From Macrotis lagotis (lineage: Eukaryota > Chordata > Mammalia > Peramelemorphia > Peramelidae): a stretch of DNA of 64,000 nucleotides. Made by a program: the position numbers and the translations under genes. Location of the stretch: NCBI RefSeq assembly GCF_037893015.1, contig NC_133658.1, forward strand, positions 171,403,711-171,467,710. Reading direction: 5' to 3'. This document shows positions 51,782-61,740 of the stretch, piece after piece. Position 1 is the first letter of the stretch. The number at the start of each line of letters is the position of its first letter. Below the pieces are notes generated by a model. That model ran no database searches, was not told the origin of the DNA, and saw only the letters and a list, made by a program, of their open reading frames with translations.

Positions 51782-53350
51782 GGTCTAGATTAAGTTCTTT
51801 CACCAGTTTAAGAATCTTGTTACATCTATAAAAAGAATCTTGTTACATGAAACACATTTCTAATAACCCTGGCTCTTTTACTGAGTCTTTACCTAGTAGA
51901 AGAAAAGGAAAAAACAGGAACAGAAACTACCATTCTTCTCACCTTTCATGCTGGCTCTGACCATCTGTCTTGATAAGGTGGACCATGATGGCATCCCTAA
52001 GACTAAATTGTCTTTGCCAAGGCAGAAGAAGGCCCTAACAATGGGTGAATGGAATTAAGACAAAGGATGGGGGCAGGGTGGGATTTTTAGTGCCTGGGGC
52101 TAGTTAACTGGTCACCTTCCAAGCAGACACAGCCCCTCTCATTACCATGACTCAAGAGCCTCACAGAACTATTTCCTAGACTCTCATGTCTTTAGCATTG
52201 CCCTCTAGTTTCAGGGCTTAGACAAGGAGACATCACTCTTGGATGCCTGAGAAGCAACCTTGGTTCCAGAACAGCTGGAGTTTGTCAATGAGATGTGTTG
52301 CTAAGGATGAGTTTGAGACTGTTCCTTGTGGATTATTAGACAGGGTTTGTAATTTTTATTTCATCTTTCATTGAAGGATCGAAGCCTTCTTCACATTTAC
52401 TGATGGAGAAGTTGAGGTGAAGGTGGTGGCTAGTTGGGTGGGCTCAATGCCTACCTTCGTTATCACTTACCCATCCCAGCCCTTTGGCAATAACTCTAAT
52501 TGGAAGCAGATTTCCTAATACCTTTAGAGATTCTCTCAGTCTTAGCCCAGCTACCTCTCCCTCTGCTGAGAGAATCTTATGAAAATGCAGCTGGGCTTTT
52601 ACTTCCAGCATATTGTTTGATAATTGGATTTGTCATTTCCTACTGTGTTCTGGAGGGGAAAATACGCTGGTAGGATGTCAGTGTGAAATAGAATGAAGAA
52701 AAAAATCTCTGAGAGAGATGACTTAGAACCAGTCAGATTGTTGGATATGGAGGTAAGAGTGGAGGAGGAGTCAGTGGCAGCCTCCAGGGACAGAGGAGCC
52801 ACCAGGAGTCCTGTCTGGGATGCGATAAATTGGAATGGTTCTGTGAAATTTATTGTCTCTTGGATTTGCTCTTAACAAACATTCCCTGGAATGGATCTCA
52901 TGGAGCTCTTTCTTTTCCCTGGAATTTTTTCTTCCTGGCATTGGTCACTGTGGGCCCAATGGACAGTAGTTGGAGAAGGGTAGTTACAGATGGTCATGGT
53001 CACCAGAGCTGAAACTATAGTGGGGTGATGAGAGCTTTTCCTTAGGATGCTGAAATTTAGAGGGACTAATGATATTTGTGCTCCTTCAGCAGGGTTCTCT
53101 TGTCTGGGAAAGTCTAGTGCTTAAGATTTAGAATTAGAATGCAGTTAGAATGAACTTGTATGCCATTTCACATCTAATAAAGGATTTACTTAATAATAAA
53201 AGGGAAATTCAATAATGATACAACACTGATTCAGGTGGACACAGCTTTTCTGCCTTCACCTTTATCATGATGACAAATGAATGTCAGAAAGATGTATTGA
53301 TTTGAGAATTCCATTAAGCCTGAAAAGTACCAACCACACCCTCATATTCT
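51782..53350. other. Long repeat-poor segment
   Basis: About 1.5 kb without a repeat I recognise. 51900-52370 looks single-copy. Short overlapping frames (52693-52875, 52830-53012) have no recognisable domain. Confidence 0.4.
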
Positions 53351-53354
53351 GGAC

Positions 53355-53682
53355 CTTTTGTTGTTGTTTGTCCTTCATTCTCAAAGAAAACTATGACATC
53401 AGGGAGATGATGCCATGACAAGCACATGAATTGGATTCCAGTGAGGGAGGACTATGCTAAGTCACCAGTCCTACTTTCTCCTCCAGAGCTATCTGGGTCC
53501 AGTGGCCAGAAATGAATCAGGACAACTGGAAATGGTCCTGGATATGAGGCATTCAGGGTTAAGGGACTTGCTCAAGGTCACACAGCTAGTCAGTGTCAAG
53601 TGTCTGAGGCTGGATTCGAACTCCTATCCTCTTGACTTCAGGTCAGTGCTCTATCTCCTGCTTCAGCTAGCTGCCCCTCCTG
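53355..53682 (-). mobile_element. MAR1-like CORE-SINE (antisense), full length
   Basis: Starts with the tail 'gttgtttgtccttcattctc', then 'gatgccatgacaagcacatg', 'gctatctgggtccagtggcc', 'aagggacttgctcaaggtca', 'gtctgaggctggattcgaac' and head 'cttcagctagctgcccct'. The 119-codon frame 53454-53813 crosses it and is not a gene. Confidence 0.88.
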
Positions 53683-54025
53683 GACCTTTTATACCCCCTC
53701 ATCAATCCATGTCAATATCAGGAATCACAGATTTGGAATTGGAATCTTCAATCCTGTCAATGTTCAAGGATGGTTTTCTTCAAAAAGGTATAGTAAACAA
53801 ATATTACTTGTAAAGGCACCGTAAAAGCAACCACCTAGTATCTAATTAGCAACAATAGTCCAAATAAATTCTTTTGCAACTCAGCCCCATCCCTATTCCT
53901 TCCAGCAAGGTCCAAAGGTTCTCCCAGTGTTTCTTTTACCTCCCCTCTATGGTGTCATATTTGGGGAAGGAATATCTAACTAAGGTCTCTCTTCCTTTAA
54001 CTACTGAATTTGCTTTTAAAAATTG
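53683..54025. other. Unassigned sequence
   Basis: No recognised repeat or gene. Confidence 0.3.
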
Positions 54026-54029
54026 GTAA

Positions 54030-54265
54030 CATTGAGTAATGAATAGAGTGTGGAACTTGGAATAAGGAAGACCTGAGTTCAAATCCTACCTTAGATACTT
54101 GCAAATGATGTGAGTATTGAAAAGTCACTTAACCTCTTTTAGCCTCACTATCCATTATCATTATTGGGAGGATCAAATGACATTATTTATGCAAATTTCT
54201 TTGTAATCCTTAAGGTTATATACAAATGTTATTATTATTTTTATTATTTTTTTTTGTTATTACTA
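54030..54265 (+). mobile_element. MIR-type CORE-SINE
   Basis: 'ggaagacctgagttcaaatc', 'gaaaagtcacttaacctctt', 'gggaggatcaaatgacatta' and a TTA-rich tail. Confidence 0.75.
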
Positions 54266-55094
54266 TCTATGTCAGGAATAACTAAATTTAGGAAAACCTC
54301 CAGTCATCAAATTAAGACAGTCTTCTAGAATTCATTTTCATGAATTTTTTTAAAATGTATTTATGTTTTATGGTGTGCTACTTTTATTTCTCAGTAAGAT
54401 ATGAATTATCCAATTATTGTCTAGCACTAGACATTATGGAGAATACTAAGATATTATGAGAATGAGCCTTGCTTCATGAAAAATATAATTTAGTTGGGGA
54501 TACAAGACCAACACACATAAAGCAATTAGTGAATAATGCAACCCATCATAACTAAATGCAGGTTTTAGGCAGGGAAAGAATGACCAGGTCCATCTCTATC
54601 TGCTCTAGTTTCTCTGGGGTCTGGTCCACTACTAATATCACACCACCTACTAAAGACTTGTTAATACTCTTCTTTATTCTTGATCAAGGACCTGCCAAAA
54701 AAAAAAGCTCTTATCTCCTTATTCAGCTTGAGTTAAGTTTAGATTTTTTCCTACAATAAATTTTAACTTGGAAGTCAAGAGAAAGTCAGAAATCCCACAA
54801 AAACTCAGAAACAAATAAATACTTAGTCCAGATTTCAGAATAGAACTTTGAATGTTCACTTAATGATTAGTTTGACTAACATCATTTATAGAGCTTCTGA
54901 CTGCTCAGTTCCTTTTTCTCACCTCTAACTTAACTGGATAGGATGTTAAATAAAGATTGTCAAACTTCTAGTTAGAGGTAGATTAATCTTGGCACTGATT
55001 CTAGATCTGATGTGTTTTTAGACCATTTTCCAGAACCTTCTTCTTGCTTCTTTCCTCCAGCCCCAGGCAGCAGAGGCTAGCCTAAGTCCCTGGA
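54266..55094. other. Unassigned sequence
   Basis: No recognised repeat or gene in about 830 bases; A-run near 54695-54705. Confidence 0.35.
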
Positions 55095-55246
55095 TTTTTT
55101 TTGTTTTATTTTTTGCAAGGCAATGGGGTTAAGTGGCTTGCCCAAGGCCACACAGCTAGGTAATTATTAAGTGTCTGAGGCCAGATTTGAACTCAGGCAC
55201 TCCTGACTCCAGGGCTGGTACTCTATCCATTCCACCTAGCTGCCTC
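55095..55246 (-). mobile_element. WSINE1-like SINE (antisense)
   Basis: 'ttgcaaggcaatggggttaa', 'cacacagctaggtaattatt', 'actcctgactccagggctgg', head 'ccacctagctgcct'. Short duplication 'tccctgga' at 55087-55094 and 55247-55254. Confidence 0.88.
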
Positions 55247-55447
55247 TCCCTGGACGTTTTAATTCAGAAATATATTTCCCTATCTGTCCCTAAAATTTCA
55301 ACTTCTGGGTTTTGGGTCAACCTGCACTGGATTGATAATTACCTTCTCTGCCTACCATGTGGAAGTCTATATGGCTTGGGGCAAATATTATCTTTCTCTG
55401 GAATTTATCTGAAGAACCCAATTGCTGATTAATGACATTTGTAAATT

Positions 55448-55810
55448 CATCAAAAGTTACAAAGTTCTGTACATACAATATTTCATTTGATCCTCACAAC
55501 AATCCCAGGAGGTACTTTTTCTGGTCCAGACTTGTGATTCCATCAATCTTAGAAACTCCCTAATGAAAAAACTCCTTTCACAAATTCAGATCAGCAAATG
55601 TTTGGCAATTAAAGGTTTGGGAGAGCTGACTTGGGACACTGAGAAGTAAGTGACCTGTCCAGGGTCACACAGCCAGTAGAGATCAGAAGTAGGACTTGAA
55701 TCTGATTCTTTCTTACTCTGAGTCTGGCTTGTTTTTCACTCTACAAGGCTACTTGTTCTATACAGGCATAGCTGACATTATTATCTCCATTTTATAGATG
55801 AGGAAATCTA
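55448..55810 (-). mobile_element. MIR/THER-type CORE-SINE(s) (antisense)
   Basis: 'atttgatcctcacaacaatc' (core), then 'gaaactccctaatgaaaaaa', 'gtgacctgtccagggtcaca' and 'ggacttgaatctgattcttt', then a further scrap 'ctccattttatagatgagga'. Probably two adjoining elements. Confidence 0.7.
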
Positions 55811-55854
55811 GGTTTGGTTTCATTTAAAAGACTCAAGGAGTCACTTTTAGTGAC

Positions 55855-56075
55855 TTGCCCATGGTTGTTGTACAGTCATTTCAGTCATATTTGACTCTTC
55901 GAGATCCCATTTGGGATTTTCTTGGCAAAGATAATGGAGAAGTTTGCCATTTCCTTCTTCATTTCATTTTAGAGGAAACTGAGGCAAAGAGGGTAAGTGA
56001 TGGGGTAGTTGTTAGAGACTGGATACTGACTCTAGGTCTGATACTCTATTCACATAGCTTCCTACTGCCTGTGAT
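55855..56075 (-). mobile_element. CORE-SINE with BovB-type tail (antisense)
   Basis: Tail 'gttgttgtacagtcatttca', 'cccatttgggattttcttgg', 'ttttagaggaaactgaggca', with a shortened head. The 136-codon frame 55855-56265 is an artefact of it. Confidence 0.78.
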
Positions 56076-56680
56076 CACATGGAGAATAAATGTTAGAGGC
56101 AGGAAGAGAACCCAGTTTTCCTTGATTCAAATTTTAGCATACTATTTGTTCTGCCCCTGGAGAAATAGATTCTCAGTTTCTTCCTTTATCAAAGCCCAAA
56201 TTCCCTTCTGGGTTGTCCACAAGGTTGTGGTTTCTAGCCTGAAGGATGCCTCTAGCTTACAGTGATTGGCAAAGTCAAGGTAAGTAACAATTTGTCTCTA
56301 ACTAGCTTGACCATGTTAGCATCTTTGAGGTTTATCCCCAAGGGAGAATAATGTGCTTCTTGCTGTAAGAAATTATAATTTTCCTATGGGATTCTATTTA
56401 TAAATACTAACCTAGATTGGGATGGTAGTGGAACTTCAGAAAAGGCCTTAATTTATTTCGATAGATATATATTCTCTAGCAAGTAATATAGATTTCTTTT
56501 CTTTGGGAAAATTTTGGCACTTGCCGTTAAAAAATTCTAAGTAACAGATTTATTTTTAATATATCTTATGATTAGGGGGTATAGAATCCAATGACCAGTC
56601 TCTACCTCTACAGTCTTTACCTCTGAGTGATGAGTTTATTCCCTCATTCTTTTGAGGAATTCCCCATGCCTTCCAGTTGT
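56076..56680. other. Unassigned sequence
   Basis: About 600 bases without recognised repeat or gene. Confidence 0.35.
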
Positions 56681-56684
56681 TTCA

Positions 56685-56908
56685 GTCAGGTCCAACTCTT
56701 CATGACCCTATTTGGGGTTTTCTTGACAAAAATCACTGGGATGTTTTATTTCCTTTTCCATATCGGGAAACTGAGATAAATTAATTTCAATGGCTTGCCC
56801 AGGTCACACAATCAGTAGGTGTCTGAGTCATATTTGAATTCAGGAAAATGAGTCTTCCAGGGTCCAGGTGCAGCCCTCTATCCACTGGACCACCTAGCTG
56901 TCCCCTTG
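56685..56908 (-). mobile_element. CORE-SINE with BovB-type tail (antisense)
   Basis: 'gttgtttcagtcaggtccaa', 'gacaaaaatcactgggatgt', 'aatggcttgcccaggtcaca' and head 'ccactggaccacctagctgt'. Confidence 0.82.
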
Positions 56909-57029
56909 CCTGCCATGCTAGAGTTTGTTCAGTCCATGACTGCCCAGGCTCCTTTTAGCCCTTTGCATACCTACTGTTTATAAAGTACATGGCCTGGCAG
57001 ATAATAATATATGTTTTATTTAGGAAGTT

Positions 57030-57275
57030 TTATCATGACAGCTAGATGATAAAGTTGATAGAATGCTGACTGAATTGAGGTATATTTGAATTCAAATTTG
57101 GCCTCTGACAATTATCGGTGATCTACCCTTGACTAGTCACTTCACCGCTGCCTGTCTTAATTTTCTCAAGTGTAAAATGGGAATAATAATAGCATCTTCT
57201 TCCTAGGGTTTTTGTGAGAATAATATTGGATTATATTCATAAGGTCTTTTAAAAATGCTAGTTATTATGATAGGT
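57030..57275 (+). mobile_element. MIR-type CORE-SINE
   Basis: 'gacagctagatgataaagtt', 'aagtgtaaaatgggaataat', 'cttcctagggtttttgtgag' and 'aaaatgctagttattatga'. Confidence 0.75.
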
Positions 57276-57340
57276 AGATTCAATTAGTGTGAATTACGAA
57301 TTCTGTGAAAGGATCACATTTGAATTTGTACTGCACACTA

Positions 57341-57406
57341 CTATATATATATATATATATACATACACACATACACACACACATATATATATATATGTGT
57401 GTGTAG
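57341..57406 (+). repeat. (AT)n/(AC)n/(GT)n near-palindromic microsatellite
   Basis: TATATA, then ACACAC, then TATATA and GTGTGT: opposite-strand units in one tract that could fold into a hairpin. Confidence 0.9.
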
Positions 57407-57536
57407 TAAAGGAAAAGTAATTTCAGAAGGAAGAAACTAGAAATGTGTATATGGGGGTGGGTTAGGATAGGAAAAGTTCTTGTAGAAAGTGGGATTTATG
57501 GAAGAAAATCATAGCTATAGAAAAATGGTAGTTAAG

Positions 57537-57700
57537 GGGCAGCTAGGTGTGCAGAAGATGTAGTGTTGACCCTGGAGTCAGGGGACCTGAGTTCAAATCT
57601 GAACTCAAATACTTTGCTAGCTGTGTGACCTTGGGTAAGTCACTTACCCATAATTGCCTCCCTCCCACTCATAAACAATGACTCTAGATTTAAAAAAATT
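57537..57700 (+). mobile_element. tRNA-derived SINE, older subfamily
   Basis: 'ggggcagctaggtgtgcaga', 'ccctggagtcaggggacctg', 'ctgtgtgaccttgggtaagt' and 'cataattgcctccctcccac'. Related to the copy at 62762. Confidence 0.75.
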
Positions 57701-57755
57701 GGTGGTTAAAATGACCATATTGTTAATTATTTTTATTTCTTCCCTTACATTTCTT

Positions 57756-57910
57756 TTTTTCTTTAGGTTTTTTTGCAAGACAAATAGGCTTAAGTGGCTT
57801 GCCCAAGGCCACACAGCTAGGTAATTATTAAGTGTCTGAGACTGGATTTGAACCCAGGTACTCCTGACTCCATGGCTGGTGTTTTATCCACTGTGCCACC
57901 TAGCCACCCC
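57756..57910 (-). mobile_element. WSINE1-like SINE (antisense)
   Basis: Full-length. Exact 16-base duplication 'ttcccttacatttctt' at 57740-57755 and 57911-57926. Confidence 0.94.
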
Positions 57911-57926
57911 TTCCCTTACATTTCTT

Positions 57927-58495
57927 AAATACTACGTATAGTGCAGAGAGTAAGAACACATATAATTTGATTATATCCTCAAGAAATCTATAGTTTAGAG
58001 TAAAAAAAAGAGCTTCCATAAACATATTAAAATTCCTTAAGGATTTATGAGAATGACCATTATCAGGGATTTAGGTGATAGGGGAATTTGGATAAAATTT
58101 GGTAAACTGGGAAAGGGAAGCTGTGTGGTATGTATAAACTGGAGGTCAGAAACCAAGCAAGCACTTAGAATCCAAGGAAAGCTCAGAAATCAGAGGTCAA
58201 GATGAGGCAATAGGTGAGAAACAAGGCAAACTACCAAGGCAGCAAACACAGAGCCATCATCAAGGATGTTAGTTCAGCTGAGTTTGGGAGTGGGAAGGCG
58301 GCAGCTGTAGGAAACATCAGACCTTCTCCCAGATTAGTGGTGTTAATCTTGCTGGAATAGGGAGTGTAGGTCCAAAGCCAAGGGCAGATCTGCATATCAC
58401 CTTTAACCACTCACTGGGACTAGGGTGAAAATCAGGATTCTCTATGTTGTGCTGTGCATGTCTAATAACAGATATCTGAAAAAAATGTATTGAGA
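57927..58495. other. Unassigned sequence
   Basis: No recognised repeat or gene. Confidence 0.35.
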
Positions 58496-58499
58496 TCAC

Positions 58500-58640
58500 T
58501 TTTTTTTTTTTTTTTAGTTTTTTGCAAGGCAATGGGGTTAAGTAGCTAGGTAATTATTAAGTGTCTGAAGTCAGATTTGAACTCAGGTACTCCTGACTCC
58601 AGGGCTGGTGCTCTATCCACTGCATCACCTAGCCACCCCA
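58500..58640 (-). mobile_element. WSINE1-like SINE (antisense), internally deleted
   Basis: Long T-run, then 'gcaaggcaatggggttaagt' directly followed by 'agctaggtaattattaagtg': the 'ggcttgcccaaggccacac' part is missing. The head 'cacctagccacccc' is present. Confidence 0.88.
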
Positions 58641-58664
58641 GGACCACATTTTAAAGTTAAATCT

Positions 58665-58805
58665 TCATTACTAACATTTTCTTTATAACTTTCTTAAGTC
58701 TAGATAATAAAATAAACCTTTAATTTATAGCATTTGCTCTTTTCCAAGGTATAAATGCTCCTACTGAAGATTTACCCATAAGCATCTCATAGCTGGCTCC
58801 TGGAT
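58665..58805 (+). repeat. Unclassified repeat family U, copy 5
   Basis: 'aataaacctttaatttatag', 'catttgctcttttccaaggt', 'ataaatgctcctactgaaga' and 'agctggctcc' align with copies 3 and 4. Confidence 0.5.
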
Positions 58806-58844
58806 GCCACTGCTTCCATGTCATCAGTAAAGCAATCAATCAAC

Positions 58845-59420
58845 ATGCATTACTTAAGCACTTACTGTGTACCAGTCACTGTGCTAGGCCCTGAGGATGC
58901 AGATACAAAGAATGAAGCTATCTCTATTCATTGTTTCCTTCTAATGGAGGAGAGAAACACACACATATTTATTTGAATATGCATATATAGAAGTGTATAT
59001 AGAATAAATATAAATTATATACAGAATAAATATAAATAAGTATGTATAAAGTAGTTAAATAAATAGCTGTTGGAAAGATCAGGAAAGGCTTATGTAGAAG
59101 AAGGAATTTGAGCACTTCTGGAAGAGAGAGAGGGAGTCAATGAGGCAGAGATGAGGAGGGGGTGGGGATGGCCTTTGCAAAGTCTTCCAGGGATGGAGGA
59201 TGGCCTTTGCAAAGTCACAGGGAAGGGACCTAGAGTATTGTGTATGAATAGCAGAGAGAAATCCAGTTTGACTGGATTGCAGAATATGGTAAGGAAGTAA
59301 TATCCTATAAGCCTGAAAAAATAGATAGGGATCAGATTGTGTAGGAATTTTAAATATAAACAAAAAGAATTTTACATTTCATCCTAGAGGCAATAGGGAA
59401 GCCATTAAGAGAGATCTGTA
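58845..59420 (-). mobile_element. L2 LINE (antisense), 3' piece of a long copy
   Basis: 'gtgctaggccctgaggatgc', 'gatcaggaaaggcttatgta', 'ggatcagattgtgtaggaat' and 'gcaatagggaagccattaag' in antisense L2 order. Includes a small tandem duplication (59165-59220). Broken at 59420 by the Tigger transposon. Confidence 0.85.
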
Positions 59421-60156
59421 CAGGCATACCATATTTTATTGTGTTTTGTTTTTCTTTACAAATTGAAGGTTTGTGGTAAGATTTCACTGAGCAAATCTTT
59501 GGACATTATTTTTTCCAACACTTCAAATTGTGACTCTGTGTCACATTTTGATAATTCTCTTAATATTTCAAACTTTTTCATTATTATTATTATCTCTGTT
59601 ATAGTGATCTGGTATTAGTGATCTTTGATGTTAGCTACTGTCATTGTTTTGGGGCACCCATATAATCAATAAATGTGTGTGTTCCACCCATCAGTTATTC
59701 CCCTTCTCTTTCCCATTCCTCCGGCCTCCCTATTCCCTGAATTACAATTGGCCTTTTGAAATTGATAATCCCACAGTGTTCAAGAGAAAAGAGTCAATTG
59801 ATGCCACAAGTTTCATTATCTTCTTATTTTTAAAAACTGCCATAGCTACCTCAACCTTCAGCAACCACTACTCAGATTGATCAGAAAGCATCAACATCAA
59901 GGGGTGATCTTCCACAGGAAAAAAAGGCTGCACCATCCCACCCCCCATATACACATTGCTAATTTCTTCTGAGATTACTTTCCTTTTGCCTTATATATCT
60001 GGAAATGTGTAGTGCAAATTCATTATCTAAAGGCTCAGATAATGGTTAGCATTTTTTGGCAATGAAATATTTTTAAATTAAGGTATGTATGTTGGTTTTT
60101 TAAGAGATAATACTTTTGTACACTTACTAGATTATAGTATAGTATAAACATAACGC

Positions 60157-60205
<49 letters not shown>

Positions 60206-60276
60206 GGCTTTATTGCAGTATTCATTTCATGGCAGAGGTATGGAACTGAACTCACAATATCTCTAAGGTATATCTG
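59421..60276 (+). mobile_element. Tigger (Tc1/mariner-type) DNA transposon, internally deleted
   Basis: Left end 'caggcataccatattttatt', then 'acaaattgaaggtttgtggt', 'gtgtcacattttgataattc', 'gatgttagctactgtcattg' and the start of the transposase region. It jumps to the far end: 'aacagcaaccacta'-type block, 'gatcagaaagcatcaacatc', 'ggctcagataatggttagca', 'aattaaggtatgtatgttgg', right end 'ctctaaggtatatctg'. Full-length Tigger1 is about 2.4 kb; this is about 0.86 kb, so most of the transposase gene is gone. The flanking TA (59419-59420) is matched by TT at 60277-60278. Confidence 0.93.
60154..60202 (+). repeat. (CG)n(GT)n microsatellite inside Tigger
   Basis: 'cgcgcg' followed by about 21 GT units, lying where the Tigger consensus has a short AT-rich stretch near its right end. 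Confidence 0.95.
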
Positions 60277-61040
60277 TTCTGAAGAAATCATTTTGGCAGT
60301 AGTGCAGAAGATAGGATGGTGGGACACAAGGCAGGGAGAACAAGAATGAGGTTGTTCTAATAAACTAGGGAAGAGGCTATGAGTTGTTGTTTTGTCATTT
60401 GTTCTGGAAGACCATGATGTCAGGGAGTTGATTACCAAGACTAGCAAATGAGTTGGATTTAAATGAGGGGGAGCTGTGTCCTGGATCCAAGGTAGTGATA
60501 GCTTGATGAGTTGACAGAAGGGGTCAGATGCTAGTGTTGCTATGGAGGTAGAAATGGCAAGATTTCTCAATAAATGGGATATGCCGAAGACAACCCTGAA
60601 GTTGTGAATCTAGAAAGAACAGTGGAAGAACAGAAGAAGAAAAACCTGGAAGAACAGTGTCGCTTTTGTCAGAAAAAAAAGGAAATTTTGGGGGGGAATG
60701 ATAATGAGTTCAGTTTTAGATATGTTGAGTTTGAGATGTCCCTGGCAGATCCAGTTTGAAAGGTCCAAGAGGCATTTGGTGATGAGAACTAGGGGGAGAG
60801 ACTGGAGCTAACTGAGGAGATTCTGTGAGTCTTTCATAGAGATGGTAATTAAATTAGTGGGATGTGATGACTGGCAGGGCCTACAGAGAGATAAGAGAAG
60901 CACACCTGGAACAGAAGCACACTTAGAACAGAGTTAGAGGCATAGTCTGGGATGATATGCCCACAAAGGAGACTGAGGTGTGTTAGACACATAGGAGAAC
61001 CAAAAAAAAGTAGTGTTTTGAAAGCAGTGTTATATAGACA
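60277..61040 (-). mobile_element. L2 LINE (antisense), middle piece
   Basis: Resumes 'gaagaaatcattttggcagt', 'ggacacaaggcagggagaac', then after a MAR1 fragment 'ggtagaaatggcaagatttc', 'gataatgagttcagttttag', 'atgttgagtttgagatgtcc', 'gcaaaggagactgag'-like block. This is L2 sequence further 5' than usual. Confidence 0.8.
60378..60478 (-). mobile_element. MAR1-like SINE, 3' fragment (antisense)
   Basis: 'gttgttttgtcatttgttct', 'gaagaccatgatgtcaggga' and 'caaatgagttggatttaaat' match the MAR1 tail; 5'-truncated, inside the L2. Confidence 0.7.
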
Positions 61041-61425
61041 GGATAGGTGGCCCAGTAGATAAGAATGTTGATCTGGGGGGGCGGCTAGGTGGCGCAGTGG
61101 ATAGAGCACTGAACCTGAGTTCAAATTTGACCTCAGACACTTAAAATTACCTAGCCGTGTGGCCTTGGGCAAGCCACTTAAACCCCACTGCCTTGAAAAA
61201 AAAATCTAAAAAAAAAAGAATGTTGATCTGGAGTAAGGAAGACCTGAGTTCAAATTCAGCCTCAGACTTTTACTAGCTGTGTGATTCTGAGTAAGTCACT
61301 TAACTCTGTTTAGCTCAGTTTCTTCAGCTATAAAATGAGCTGAAGAAGGAAATGGCAAGAATCTCCTAATGAGGTCAGGAAGAGGCAAACATGGCTAAAA
61401 ATGACTAAACAATAAGAACAAGGAA
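61041..61425 (+). mobile_element. CORE-SINE with BovB-type tail, split by another SINE
   Basis: Left part 'ggataggtggcccagtagat' (61041-61076) and right part from 61216: 'gagtaaggaagacctgagtt', 'ctgtgtgattctgagtaagt', 'aaaatgagctgaagaaggaa' and tail 'aatgaggtcaggaagaggca'. The middle is a WSINE1-like insertion. Confidence 0.88.
61077..61215 (+). mobile_element. WSINE1-like SINE nested in a CORE-SINE
   Basis: 'ggggcggctaggtggcgcag', then a missing stretch ('ggccctggagtcaggag' absent after 'gagcactg'), 'acctgagttcaaatttgacc', 'ccttgggcaagccacttaaa', A-tail. Exact 16-base duplication 'aagaatgttgatctgg' at 61061-61076 and 61216-61231. Confidence 0.95.
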
Positions 61426-61429
61426 AAAT

Positions 61430-61740
61430 CATCTGATTTGACAATTAAGAGATCTACAATTTCATTTCCAGATGAGATAGGGAGTCAATTTACAAAGGGT
61501 TGAGAAGAAAAGTGGAGGCAAGCGATTCTAGACAACTAGAGAGTTTTCTAGGAGAAAGGGAGGAGAGATAAAGGATGGTTAATAGGATCAGGTGAAGTTT
61601 TTTTTTAAGGATTGAGGTCATGGGCATATCTGAAGGCAGCAGGGAGGAAAAGGTTGAAGATTCAACAGGCATGATTGAAAATCCACTGGAAAAGAATCTA
61701 CCACATAGGTGACATTTCCTCAGACAAGTGCCCACCTGGT
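61430..61740 (-). mobile_element. L2 LINE (antisense), 5'-most piece
   Basis: 'caaagggttgagaagaaaag', 'ggaggagagataaaggatgg', 'aaggattgaggtcatgggca' and 'gaaggcagcagggaggaaaa' continue L2 towards its coding region. Confidence 0.65.

Noticed and set aside
53454-53813. 119-codon plus frame with RLDSNSYPLDFRS
   Set aside because: Such words are translations of antisense SINE box sequence and recur wherever these SINEs lie.
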